From: Oscillospiraceae bacterium
GTDB lineage: Bacteria; Bacillota; Clostridia; Oscillospirales; Acutalibacteraceae
DNA: 10,335 nt
NCBI GenBank assembly: GCA_902774165.1
Contig: CACYHJ010000089.1
Coordinates: forward strand, 1-10,335
Reading direction: 5' to 3'
A model generated the notes under the pieces. That model saw only the letters and a program-made list of their open reading frames with translations. It was not told the origin of the DNA and made no database searches. Position numbers and translations under genes: made by a program. Shown here piece by piece: positions 1-6,859 of this stretch (the stretch's first letter is position 1; the number at the start of each line of letters is the position of its first letter).

Positions 1-31
1 TAAGCTCTGCATTTGATACGGAAAACTGCAT
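1..31 (-). CDS. Possible 5' end of a further gene, cut by window edge
   Basis: An ATG at 29-31 (minus strand) opens a frame that runs without a stop to the left edge, giving only ten residues (MQFSVSNAEL). A purine-rich GGGGGA lies about 8 nt upstream, inside the last codons of the preceding argD/pta gene, which would suit a ribosome binding site for a tightly packed next gene. The residues are too few to identify a family. They do not resemble the start of acetate kinase, the commonest neighbour of pta. This could equally be chance. Confidence 0.25.
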   Translation of the reverse strand, partial: MQFSVSNAEL

Positions 32-35
32 GCTC

Positions 36-893
36 TTAGTCCCCCAGCGTTTGCGCTGCCGTGATCAAAGCAACCTTATAAACGTCTTCTTCGGAGCATC
101 CGCGCGAAAGATCGGAAACAGGCGCATTCAAGCCTTGAAGAATTGGTCCGACCGCTTCGAAATTGCCCAAACGCTGCGCAATCTTGTAGCCGATGTTTCC
201 TGACTGCAGTTCAGGAAAGACAAAAACGTTTGCGCTGCCGGCAACTTTTGAGTCTTTAGCCTTCTTTTCCGCAACGCTTTTGACAAACTCCGGCGAGAGA
301 GGACACACGCCGCCCTCGCCCTGCACCGCCTCCATCATGACGGCGCAGACACGGTTCTCTTCGCAAAGCGTTTTTACGGATTCAAAATCGTTTGGCTCCG
401 CGTAGAAAAAACCCTCCGGGAACGGCCCGAATTCCTGATGAAACACGTCCTGCCCGGTTGCGGCAAGCGTCGCCAGCGTTCTGCCGTGGAAGCTGTTTTT
501 CAGGGTGACGATCCCGTTTCGGCCTTCGCCGTATTTCTTGACGGAATAACGCCGTGCCGCCTTGATCGCGCCTTCGTTCGCCTCCGCGCCGGAATTGCCG
601 AAAAACACCTTCTTCATCCCGGTGCGTCCGCATAATTTCTGCGCAAGGATGGCACAGGGATCGGTATAATACAGATTGGATGTATGCTGAAGCTTCGTCA
701 GCTGCCTTGTGACGGCGTTGGCCCATACCTCGTCGCAGGCGCCGAAGCTGTTTACCGCGATCCCGCTGCCGAGGTCGATGTACCGCTTCCCGCTCACATC
801 ATAGAGTTCGCTTCCCTTGCCGCGCACCAGCTCGACGGGAAATCTCTTGTAGGTATTGGCGACATATGTTTTATCAAGCTCGAAGATATCCAT
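36..893 (-). CDS. argD: ArgD-Pta chimera: acetylornithine aminotransferase N-half joined to phosphate acetyltransferase C-terminus
   Basis: The 285-residue product starts at ATG 893, whose ribosome binding site GAGGAA overlaps the argB stop; a longer upstream frame would run back through argB and is not used. Residues 1-208 are a class III PLP aminotransferase of the ArgD type, which swaps glutamate nitrogen onto N-acetylglutamate semialdehyde. Visible are FGNSGAEANEGAIKAAR (98-114, cofactor phosphate loop), SFHGRTLATLAATGQ (134-148) and MMEAVQGEGGV (186-196). From about residue 209 the protein is no longer an aminotransferase. KAKDSKVAG, PELQSGNIGYKIAQRL and DLSRGCS are the signature C-terminus of phosphate acetyltransferase (Pta), which converts acetyl-CoA and phosphate to acetyl phosphate. 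The FDEVQTG region and catalytic PLP lysine of ArgD (family length about 390-400) are absent, as is most of Pta (about 330). Neither activity is expected. GC is about 50% over 1-240 and 58% over 301-540 by hand count. A genomic rearrangement and an assembly misjoin both fit. Confidence 0.9.
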   Translation of the reverse strand: MDIFELDKTYVANTYKRFPVELVRGKGSELYDVSGKRYIDLGSGIAVNSFGACDEVWANAVTRQLTKLQHTSNLYYTDPCAILAQKLCGRTGMKKVFFGNSGAEANEGAIKAARRYSVKKYGEGRNGIVTLKNSFHGRTLATLAATGQDVFHQEFGPFPEGFFYAEPNDFESVKTLCEENRVCAVMMEAVQGEGGVCPLSPEFVKSVAEKKAKDSKVAGSANVFVFPELQSGNIGYKIAQRLGNFEAVGPILQGLNAPVSDLSRGCSEEDVYKVALITAAQTLGD

Positions 894-904
894 CAAAACA
901 TTCC

Positions 905-1768
905 TCAATTCTTTGTAAACATCGTACCCAGACCTTCGTCGGTCAGAAGCTCCATCAGGATCGAATGCGGCACTCTGCCGTCGATGATAAAGACTTTTTT
1001 TACTCCTGCTCGAAGAGCTTCCAGGCAGCACTCGACCTTCGGGATCATACCGCCGACGATCACGCCTTCCTCAATCAGACGTTTCGCGGTGCGCATACTG
1101 AGCTGCGGGATCAGCGTGGAAGGGTCGTCCTTATCCATCAGAACGCCGCTTTCATCCGTAACGGAAATCAGGCATTCCGCCTCAAGCTTGCCGGCGAGCT
1201 CCGCCGCTACGGTATCGGCGTTGATGTTGTAGACGTTGCACTCGTCGTCGTACCCGAGCCCGGATACGACCGGGATATAACCGCATTGAAGCAGATCCGT
1301 GACGGGCTCGGTCCGGATGGAAACGATATCGCCGACGTATCCCAGCCCAAGCTCCGGCTGTTTCATGCGCGCCTCGATCATTTTACCGTCAATGCCGCAA
1401 AGTCCGATCGCGCGCCCGCCTTTATTATTGATCAGGTTGACAAGGTTCTTTCCGACCTTTCCGGCAAGGATCATCTGCGCAACGTCCACGGTCTCCTTAT
1501 CGGTGACCCGCAGTCCGTTTTTAAACTCGGTCTCCTTACCCATTCTTTTAAGGGTTTTCGAGATCTCCGGGCCGCCGCCGTGCACCAGCACCACGTTCAT
1601 GCCCACCTGACGCATCAGGCAGATATCCTCGATCACCGCGTTCTGAAGCTCCTCGCTGACCATGGCGTTTCCGCCGTATTTGATCACAATGGTCTTGCCG
1701 TTGTATTTCTGGATGTGCGGCAGAGCCTTGACGAGGATATGCGCTCTGTCGGCGTTGGAAATGTTCAT
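905..1768 (-). CDS. argB: Acetylglutamate kinase (ArgB)
   Basis: This cytoplasmic enzyme phosphorylates N-acetylglutamate with ATP, the second step of ornithine synthesis and usually the controlled one. The 287-residue product has the amino acid kinase fold: IKYGGNAM (29-36, with the phosphate-binding lysine K30), VHGGGPEI (62-69), the NINADTVAAELAGK segment (181-194) and GGMIPKVE (239-246). About 20 extra residues before the first strand, plus the C-terminal pattern H268...E273-LLTDEGLGTMF, match the N-terminal helix and C-terminal signature of arginine-inhibited hexameric NAG kinases. Feedback inhibition by arginine is therefore inferred, as expected where ArgJ recycles acetyl groups. ATG 1768 is chosen because GAGAGG lies 9 nt upstream. 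A TTG at 1777 in the same frame touches that site and is unlikely to be used. The stop overlaps the argD ribosome binding site. Confidence 0.96.
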   Translation of the reverse strand: MNISNADRAHILVKALPHIQKYNGKTIVIKYGGNAMVSEELQNAVIEDICLMRQVGMNVVLVHGGGPEISKTLKRMGKETEFKNGLRVTDKETVDVAQMILAGKVGKNLVNLINNKGGRAIGLCGIDGKMIEARMKQPELGLGYVGDIVSIRTEPVTDLLQCGYIPVVSGLGYDDECNVYNINADTVAAELAGKLEAECLISVTDESGVLMDKDDPSTLIPQLSMRTAKRLIEEGVIVGGMIPKVECCLEALRAGVKKVFIIDGRVPHSILMELLTDEGLGTMFTKN

Positions 1769-1811
1769 GAAATTCAACCTCTCAATAGGGATATACGATT
1801 TGTTGTTTTGT

Positions 1812-3713
1812 TTATTTGGAAGGGATCGGCTGCGGCGTCATCGTCGGCCCGAGGAAGGTGAGCTTGTCAGCGCCGTGTTCCGTGGGAACGAATTTCACCC
1901 GGTCAATGTTCATGCGCCTGACGTGCACCTGCGTGGTGCTGTAATGGCTGTGATAGCAAATGAACAGCTCGCTGCCGTCGGGCGACGGGGCGAAACAGTG
2001 GTGCCCCGGCCCATGCAGGAACGCGGTATATTTGAGAATCGGGTTCAGCGGGCTCTTTTCAAAGCTGCCGAGCGGTTCGCCGCAGGTCATGACGCCGACG
2101 CCGTAATTGATGCTGTCGTATCCGTCGCCGGAATAGGTGAGATAATACGTCCCGTTATGTTTGATCATCTCCGGGCCTTCGTTGATCGAAATCTCCCAGC
2201 CCTCCGGCACGGAAAGCTGAGTGAGCGTTTCCGTTTTCGGCGTCAGGTCCGCGTTCATTTCACAGCCCCACAGGCACTGCCCGCCGTCGAAGGTTTTGGA
2301 AAAATACAGGTAGATCCTGCCGTCGTCGTCGAAGAACAGATTCCCGTCGAGACAGTTGAAATCAAACAGGAAGCTGTCCCCTGTCTTTACAAACGGACCG
2401 GTAGGCGCGTCCGCGACCGCAAGGCCGAGATGCACCTGAGAGGTATAGAGCAGATAATACTTTCCGTTGTATTTGTACACCTCAGGAGCCCAGAAATCGC
2501 GCTCGCCCACAAGATCGTCCTTCCGGGCGACCTGACAGGCGTGCGTCCAGTGTACAAGATCCTCGGAAGTATAGGTATCATACCCGTCGCCGGGGCGATT
2601 GGTGGCATAAAGATAATACACGCCGTCGTCGAACAGGATAAAAGGATCCGGCGCGTTGTCGCAGACGGGATTCGTATAGGTCTCGCCGGTATAATCATCT
2701 TCTCTTGCTTCGCCGACCGTCACGTCCGTCACGCCGGCGCTTTTGCCGATCTGTGCGCCGTCAAATTCCGTATAAATATCAAACGTCGGCGCCGGATCCG
2801 GATCTGACGGATCGGTCAGAATCCAAAGCTTGATTCTGCCCCGGTCGTAATTCAGTTCGAGCCGGTACGCATTGCCGGCCTTGATATCCGCCAGCCTGAA
2901 CGCGAGAGATTCAAAATGCTCTCCCGCCGTGCTGCCGATCCCGACGCGGCCGCTGCCGCCGTCAATATAAACAACGCCGCCCCGGGCTTTGCCGTTTTCG
3001 ATCGTGCCGCCGAACGACAGGACCTCAACGCCGTTCGCAGAGGGCGTTACCGTCGCTGCGACGGAATAGCGATCTGTCGCCTCCGCCGTTTTCTCGACAG
3101 GTTCAAGCTCCGTGACCGCCGGTTTGTCGTATCGCACGCGGAAGCTGCAGGTGATCTCATGGCCGTCATACATAACGATACAGGAGCCCAGATCCTCAGA
3201 TACTCTCGGCTTGAAGAGATATTTGAGGCTCTGCGGGAACTCTCCGAAAACTGTTTCTCCCCGAGCTTTTGCGTATTCGATTTCCGGCGTAAGCTGACTT
3301 ACGGCATAGACGAACCGCTTCACAATCTTTGCCAGAAATGAGATAAAGCGCGCAAGCTTTGTCCCGATGGAGACAGCGGTCTTATTTTCGTAAAGCGTAA
3401 AACGCATGGATCGGGCCCCGTTGTATTCCAGCACATCAAAGGTCTCCTCCACTGTTCCGGCGACCAGGTAGGTATCAGTGCGGGAATAGGTCATGGTGAC
3501 GGAATAGTTTTCGATATCCGAAAACGTGTTGTTTTTCAGCACCGCGTCGATCATAATCTCCTCCCCCGCCGCATATTCCGCTTTCTGCGGCGCGGCAGAA
3601 AACAGGAAAACCGGCGTCTTCTCCTCGCCTGCAAGGGCAGACAGGGGGAAACAGACGAAAAGAAGGATAACACTCATCAGCAGGGAAACAGTTTTCTTAT
3701 TCACAGCGGACAT
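1812..3713 (-). CDS. Secreted glycoside hydrolase family 43 with N-terminal beta domains
   Basis: This 633-residue exported enzyme probably cleaves arabinose- or xylose-containing plant polysaccharides (GH43 arabinofuranosidase, xylosidase or arabinanase type; substrate not assignable). A Sec signal peptide covers about residues 1-28 (KK, then a hydrophobic core ending LSALA-GE). Residues 35-110 look like an Ig-like beta domain (YAAGEEIMIDAVLKNN). Residues 111-200 are unassigned. Residues 205-300 resemble a LamG/concanavalin-type sandwich ending in NAYRLELNYDRGRIKLWI. After a DPSDPDP linker, the five-bladed propeller runs from about 345 to 633. The GH43 triad is present: general base D356 (NAPDPFIL), pKa modulator D456 (CLDGNLFFDDDG) and acid E512 (NEGPEM). 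There is no dockerin, S-layer or LPXTG motif, so it is probably free or loosely bound. The start ATG has GGGAGG 7 nt upstream. It sits 35 nt after argJ and 43 nt before argB with no terminator, so it is probably transcribed with the arginine genes, which is an odd location. Confidence 0.92.
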   Translation of the reverse strand: MSAVNKKTVSLLMSVILLFVCFPLSALAGEEKTPVFLFSAAPQKAEYAAGEEIMIDAVLKNNTFSDIENYSVTMTYSRTDTYLVAGTVEETFDVLEYNGARSMRFTLYENKTAVSIGTKLARFISFLAKIVKRFVYAVSQLTPEIEYAKARGETVFGEFPQSLKYLFKPRVSEDLGSCIVMYDGHEITCSFRVRYDKPAVTELEPVEKTAEATDRYSVAATVTPSANGVEVLSFGGTIENGKARGGVVYIDGGSGRVGIGSTAGEHFESLAFRLADIKAGNAYRLELNYDRGRIKLWILTDPSDPDPAPTFDIYTEFDGAQIGKSAGVTDVTVGEAREDDYTGETYTNPVCDNAPDPFILFDDGVYYLYATNRPGDGYDTYTSEDLVHWTHACQVARKDDLVGERDFWAPEVYKYNGKYYLLYTSQVHLGLAVADAPTGPFVKTGDSFLFDFNCLDGNLFFDDDGRIYLYFSKTFDGGQCLWGCEMNADLTPKTETLTQLSVPEGWEISINEGPEMIKHNGTYYLTYSGDGYDSINYGVGVMTCGEPLGSFEKSPLNPILKYTAFLHGPGHHCFAPSPDGSELFICYHSHYSTTQVHVRRMNIDRVKFVPTEHGADKLTFLGPTMTPQPIPSK

Positions 3714-3748
3714 CGGGAACCCTCCCTTATTAAAATGGTTCTGTAGTT

Positions 3749-4972
3749 TTATGTTCTGTAGTCACCGTTGATTTTCACATAATCATAAGTCAGGTCGCAG
3801 CCCCAGGCTTCGGCGCAGAATTCGCCGTCGTTCAGGCCGACAAGAATATCAATCTCTTTTTCCAGCAGGATCTCCTTCGCCTTTTCTTCGCTGAATTCGA
3901 TCCCCGCACCGTTTCTGCAGACCGGGATCTCCCCTTTTGCAGAGGCGAAGGAAACGTCCACTTTATTAACGTCAAGATCCGCACCGCTGTACCCGAGCGC
4001 GCAGAGCACCCTGCCCCAGTTGGCGTCGGCGCCGAACATCGCCGCCTTCAGCAAAGAGGAGCAGATCACGCTTTTGGCGGAAATCTTTGCCGCCTCAGGC
4101 GTTTTCCCGCCGGTGACCTTACAGGTCAGAAGCTTTGTTGCCCCTTCCCCGTCGCCGGCAATCAGGCGGCAGAGCTTCGCGGTGACGGCGTGCAGCGCTG
4201 CACAAAACACGTCAAACGCCTGCCCCTCCGACGTGATTTCATCATTCCCAGCCATACCGTTGGCAAGCACCGTCACCATATCGTTTGTGGAGGTATCGCC
4301 GTCAATGGACACCATATTGAAGCTGGTCTTGATATCCTCGCTGAGCGCTTTCTGAAGCATACACGGCGCAATCGCCGTATCGGTTGTTACAAAAACCAGC
4401 ATGGTCGCCATGTTGGGATGGATCATGCCGGAGCCCTTCGCGATGCCGCCCATGCGGCACAGAACCCCATTCAGTTCAAATTCCACGGAGACGGATTTCG
4501 CGATCGTATCGGTGGTCATGATCGCCTCCGCCGCGTCGCAGGAATTATCATACGCCAGACCCGCCGTCAGCGCGGGCATACCGCTTGCGATGGGCTCTAT
4601 TTCCAAAGGCTGACCGATCACGCCGGTGGAGGCGACCACCACGTCGGCGGCGTCGATCCCGGTATGCATCGCGACAAGATCGCTCATCTGCTCCGCGATC
4701 TCGATTCCGTTGGCGTTGCAGGTATTTGCGTTTCCGCTGTTGCAGATCACCGCCTGGGCGAACCCGTCGGCAATGTGATTCTTTGTGACAAGCAGCGGCG
4801 CGCCTTTCACAAGATTCTGCGTATAGACCGCGGCCGCTGCCGCTTTCCGATCGCTGACGATTAAGGCGAGATCCCGCTTCGTTCTGTTTTTGCGGATACC
4901 GCAATGAACGCCGGACGCCCTGAACCCTTTCGCGGCGCAGACGCCGCCGTCAATATAATTGATCCTTTCCAT
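3749..4972 (-). CDS. argJ: Bifunctional ornithine acetyltransferase / N-acetylglutamate synthase (ArgJ)
   Basis: ArgJ moves the acetyl group from N-acetylornithine to glutamate, closing the cyclic arginine pathway. Many family members also acetylate glutamate from acetyl-CoA; which applies here cannot be told from sequence. The 407-residue product is full length. It begins with the typical YIDGGVCAAKGFRASGV and keeps the oxyanion-hole segment STGVIG (115-120) and the autoprocessing site KGSGMIHPNMATML (179-192), where cleavage before T190 would give alpha and beta chains with T190 as nucleophile. It also has SIDGDTSTND (222-231), the ANWGRVLCALGYSG segment (317-330) and the usual C-terminal DYVKINGDYRT. 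The ATG follows the argC stop by one base (TGATATG), with GGAGG about 9 nt upstream inside argC, so the two are translationally linked. No separate argA is seen in the window, as expected for this cyclic route. Confidence 0.97.
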   Translation of the reverse strand: MERINYIDGGVCAAKGFRASGVHCGIRKNRTKRDLALIVSDRKAAAAAVYTQNLVKGAPLLVTKNHIADGFAQAVICNSGNANTCNANGIEIAEQMSDLVAMHTGIDAADVVVASTGVIGQPLEIEPIASGMPALTAGLAYDNSCDAAEAIMTTDTIAKSVSVEFELNGVLCRMGGIAKGSGMIHPNMATMLVFVTTDTAIAPCMLQKALSEDIKTSFNMVSIDGDTSTNDMVTVLANGMAGNDEITSEGQAFDVFCAALHAVTAKLCRLIAGDGEGATKLLTCKVTGGKTPEAAKISAKSVICSSLLKAAMFGADANWGRVLCALGYSGADLDVNKVDVSFASAKGEIPVCRNGAGIEFSEEKAKEILLEKEIDILVGLNDGEFCAEAWGCDLTYDYVKINGDYRT

Positions 4973-4973
4973 A

Positions 4974-5927
4974 TCATATCTCCTCCGATAAAAGCTGAAG
5001 TCCCGCGGTTTCCTCGAGACCGCACATCAGGTTCAGACACTGAACCGCAGCCCCGGAAGCACCCTTGCCGAGGTTATCATAAACGGCAGTTAACAGAATT
5101 CTGTCTTCATTTCCCGCGACGCCGATCAGCATGGAATCCTTCCCCCGCATCTGATTTGCCGCCAGGAATCCGTTGTCCGCAATCTCTTCCCGATAGCAAA
5201 CGACCGGTCCTGCATATAACGCGCGGTAAACGTCCCTGACGTCTTCGATCCCGCCTTTCAGCAAATCCTTCCGGAAGAGCGGGACCGTAACCTCCATGCC
5301 GCTGTAAAAGTCCGCAACAATCGGGCAGAACGCAGGCGTGACGGAAATCCCGGTGATTCCCTGCATTTCCTTCAGATGCTTATGGGCTTGTCCCAAGGCA
5401 TATTGACGGGGCGAATCCAACAGGGGGCTGCGGTTTTCCGATTCATACTCCGCAATCATTTTATTTCCGCCGCCGCTGTAACCGGTCAGCGAAAAACAGC
5501 TGAGCGCGGTATCGGGCGAGATCAAGCCGTTTCTGACGAGAGGCCTTACCAGAGCGATAAATCCGGAGGCGTGGCATCCGGGCACCGCAAGCCGCTGTGC
5601 ATTGCGCACGTCCGCGCGCATCCCGTCGGAAAGCTCCGGAAACCCGTAACTCCATCCCGGGCTTGTTCTGTGCGCGGTCGACGTATCAAGCAGTCGAAGC
5701 GGGTGATACTGACAGACTTCCTGCGCCAGCCGGGCCGCCTCGATCGCCGCGGCGTCCGGCAAACATGTGATAACGTAGTCGGCGGAGGAATACGCCTCTT
5801 TTTTTGCAGCGGGATCTTTCCGCAATTCATCCGGAAGCGAGAGAATTTCAAACTCGCTGCGCTGGGCAAGACGGTCACGGATGCGCAGCCCCGTGGTACC
5901 GGCGCTGCCGTCAATAAACAGTTTCAT
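4974..5927 (-). CDS. argC: N-acetyl-gamma-glutamyl-phosphate reductase, type 2 (ArgC)
   Basis: ArgC reduces N-acetylglutamyl phosphate with NADPH to the semialdehyde, the third step to ornithine. The product has 317 residues, the size of the shorter type 2 ArgC proteins rather than the ~345-residue type 1. The N-terminus has the nucleotide-binding loop DGSAGTTGLRIRDRL (6-20). The catalytic cysteine is C118 in AVPGCHASGF. Further family features are LTGYSGGG (147-154), the histidine-rich GQAHKHLKEM (179-188) and TPAFCPIV. It is the first gene of the arginine operon. The ATG has AGGTGA a few bases upstream, and an ARG-box-bearing promoter lies within 75 bases. The gene ends in GGAGGAGATATGA, which doubles as the ribosome binding site of argJ. 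Confidence 0.95.
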   Translation of the reverse strand: MKLFIDGSAGTTGLRIRDRLAQRSEFEILSLPDELRKDPAAKKEAYSSADYVITCLPDAAAIEAARLAQEVCQYHPLRLLDTSTAHRTSPGWSYGFPELSDGMRADVRNAQRLAVPGCHASGFIALVRPLVRNGLISPDTALSCFSLTGYSGGGNKMIAEYESENRSPLLDSPRQYALGQAHKHLKEMQGITGISVTPAFCPIVADFYSGMEVTVPLFRKDLLKGGIEDVRDVYRALYAGPVVCYREEIADNGFLAANQMRGKDSMLIGVAGNEDRILLTAVYDNLGKGASGAAVQCLNLMCGLEETAGLQLLSEEI

Positions 5928-5943
5928 AGCTTCACCTGAAAAC

Positions 5944-5957
5944 AGAATATATATACA
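5944..5957 (-). promoter_or_regulatory. ARG-box-like operator, promoter-distal copy
   Basis: The minus strand reads TGTATATATATTCT, matching 8 of the 10 defined positions of the classical ARG box TGAATwwwwATTCA bound by ArgR/AhrC with arginine. Its centre lies exactly 21 bp from a second copy at 5965-5978, the usual spacing of paired ARG boxes. It falls just downstream of the predicted transcription start of argC. The AT-rich context makes a single match weak; the pair and its position are what support the call. Confidence 0.6.
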
Positions 5958-5964
5958 AATATAT

Positions 5965-5978
5965 TACATAATTATACA
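5965..5978 (-). promoter_or_regulatory. ARG-box-like operator overlapping the -10 of the argC promoter
   Basis: The minus strand reads TGTATAATTATGTA, matching 7 of 10 defined ARG-box positions, and contains the TATAAT of the predicted promoter. ArgR bound here would block RNA polymerase directly, so repression of the arginine operon by arginine is inferred. Confidence 0.55.
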
Positions 5979-5998
5979 TAATATTTTAAGATTGTCAA
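5971..5998 (-). promoter_or_regulatory. Sigma-A promoter of the arginine operon
   Basis: A consensus TTGACA (-35, 5993-5998) is followed after 16 bp by a consensus TATAAT (-10, 5971-5976) on the minus strand. Transcription would start near 5964, giving a leader of about 37 nt before argC. No other promoter of this quality is seen within the argC-to-argD block, which suggests one transcript for all five genes. Confidence 0.75.
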
Positions 5999-6009
5999 GA
6001 GCTGCGTGT

Positions 6010-6059
6010 AATAAAAATACAAGAATCATTCCGCACCTCCGGAGAAGCACGGAATGATT
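6010..6059 (-). terminator. Intrinsic-type terminator after the cyclophilin gene
   Basis: Two bases after the cyclophilin stop codon, the minus strand forms a perfect 10-bp stem (AATCATTCCG at 6050-6059 pairing with 6024-6033). The 16-nt loop contains the palindrome CTCCGGAG, so the hairpin could extend. It is followed by the T-rich CTTGTATTTTTATT. No T tract follows on the plus strand. It separates the pckA-cyclophilin block from the arginine operon promoter just downstream. Confidence 0.75.
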
Positions 6060-6061
6060 GT

Positions 6062-6808
6062 TTATTCGGGAATCGTCTCGGGTTCGGGATAATCGACGCC
6101 CATCGTATCTACGGTCACGGTCTTGATCCGCTGATCCTCGTAGGGCTTGTCGGAGGAATCTCTGCGGGCGCTGACGATCGCGTCCACAACGTCCATACCT
6201 TCAATGACCTTGCCGAAGGAAGCGTAGTCGTTGTCCAGATGCGGTGAATCGGACGTCATAATAAAGAACTGGCTGCCGGCGGTGTTGTAATAGGGCTTCG
6301 GGTTATAGGGATTACCCTGCCGCGCCATGGAAAGCACGCCGCGGGTGTGTTTGAGATTATTTTCAAAATCATTGTTGGAGAACTCGCCGAAGATCCTGTA
6401 GCCGGGACCGCCGGAACCGGTACCGTTCGGGTCGCCGCCCTGAATCATGAAACCGGGAATCACGCGGTGGAAGATCACGCCGTCATAGAATCCCTTTTTG
6501 ATCAGGGAGATAAAGTTGTTCACCGTGTTGGGCGCGATCTCGGGATAAAGCTCCGCCTTGATCACGCCTCCGTTTTCCATGGTGATGGTAACAATGGGAT
6601 TTTCACCTTTCACTGTATTTTCCTCTCTTTCGTTGCCGGGCGCCGCGGAGACATCTGTGCCGGGATCTTTTTCCGAGGCAGTCACGCCGGCGGGAACGGT
6701 TTCGCTCTGCGCTTCGGTTTCATTGCCGGTCTGAGGTTTCTTCGCGCAGGATGAAAACACGAACAGAAGCATCAATGCCGCAAGGATCAGCGCTGCCGTT
6801 TTTTTCAT
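6062..6808 (-). CDS. Cyclophilin-type peptidyl-prolyl cis-trans isomerase, lipoprotein
   Basis: The enzyme speeds cis-trans isomerisation at proline bonds, here probably outside the cell membrane on exported proteins. The 248-residue precursor begins with a lipoprotein signal (KK, hydrophobic core, FVFSSC with lipidated C21). A Ser/Thr/Glu-rich linker follows to about residue 68. The cyclophilin domain covers 71-237: FHRVIPGFMIQGGDPNGTG (113-131, with catalytic R115 and pocket residues F120, M121, Q123) and GSQFFIMT (178-185). Compared with human CypA, the cyclosporin-contacting W121 is H190 and H126 is Y195, as in many bacterial cyclophilins, so drug binding is probably weak. The ATG has AAGAGGAG about 9 nt upstream. 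It follows pckA by 82 bases with no clear promoter of its own, so it may rely on pckA readthrough. Confidence 0.95.
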   Translation of the reverse strand: MKKTAALILAALMLLFVFSSCAKKPQTGNETEAQSETVPAGVTASEKDPGTDVSAAPGNEREENTVKGENPIVTITMENGGVIKAELYPEIAPNTVNNFISLIKKGFYDGVIFHRVIPGFMIQGGDPNGTGSGGPGYRIFGEFSNNDFENNLKHTRGVLSMARQGNPYNPKPYYNTAGSQFFIMTSDSPHLDNDYASFGKVIEGMDVVDAIVSARRDSSDKPYEDQRIKTVTVDTMGVDYPEPETIPE

Positions 6809-6833
6809 TACTTTCGACTCCTCTTAACGGAAC

Positions 6834-6859
6834 CATTCCCCGGCATCGGCCGGGGAATG
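6834..6859 (-). other. Perfect 11-bp hairpin between pckA and the cyclophilin gene
   Basis: The positions 6834-6844 and 6849-6859 are exact inverted repeats (CATTCCCCGGC) around a 4-nt loop. It lies downstream of the pckA stop and just ahead of the cyclophilin ribosome binding site. No T tract follows on either strand, so it is a poor intrinsic terminator. It may attenuate readthrough, protect the pckA mRNA 3' end, or act as a weak terminator. Confidence 0.6.

Noticed and set aside
866..1861. 331-codon open frame on the plus strand opposite argB
   Set aside because: It is the antisense shadow of argB, which has complete family motifs; the plus-strand translation has no recognisable domain and no ribosome binding site.
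1662..2807. 381-codon plus-strand frame across argB and the GH43 gene
   Set aside because: It spans two opposite-strand genes and an intergenic gap, and has no domain signature.
6024..6859. Shared CATTCC/GGAATG bases in the hairpins on both sides of the cyclophilin gene
   Set aside because: Only six bases per arm are shared and the rest differ, which is too little to call a repeat family.
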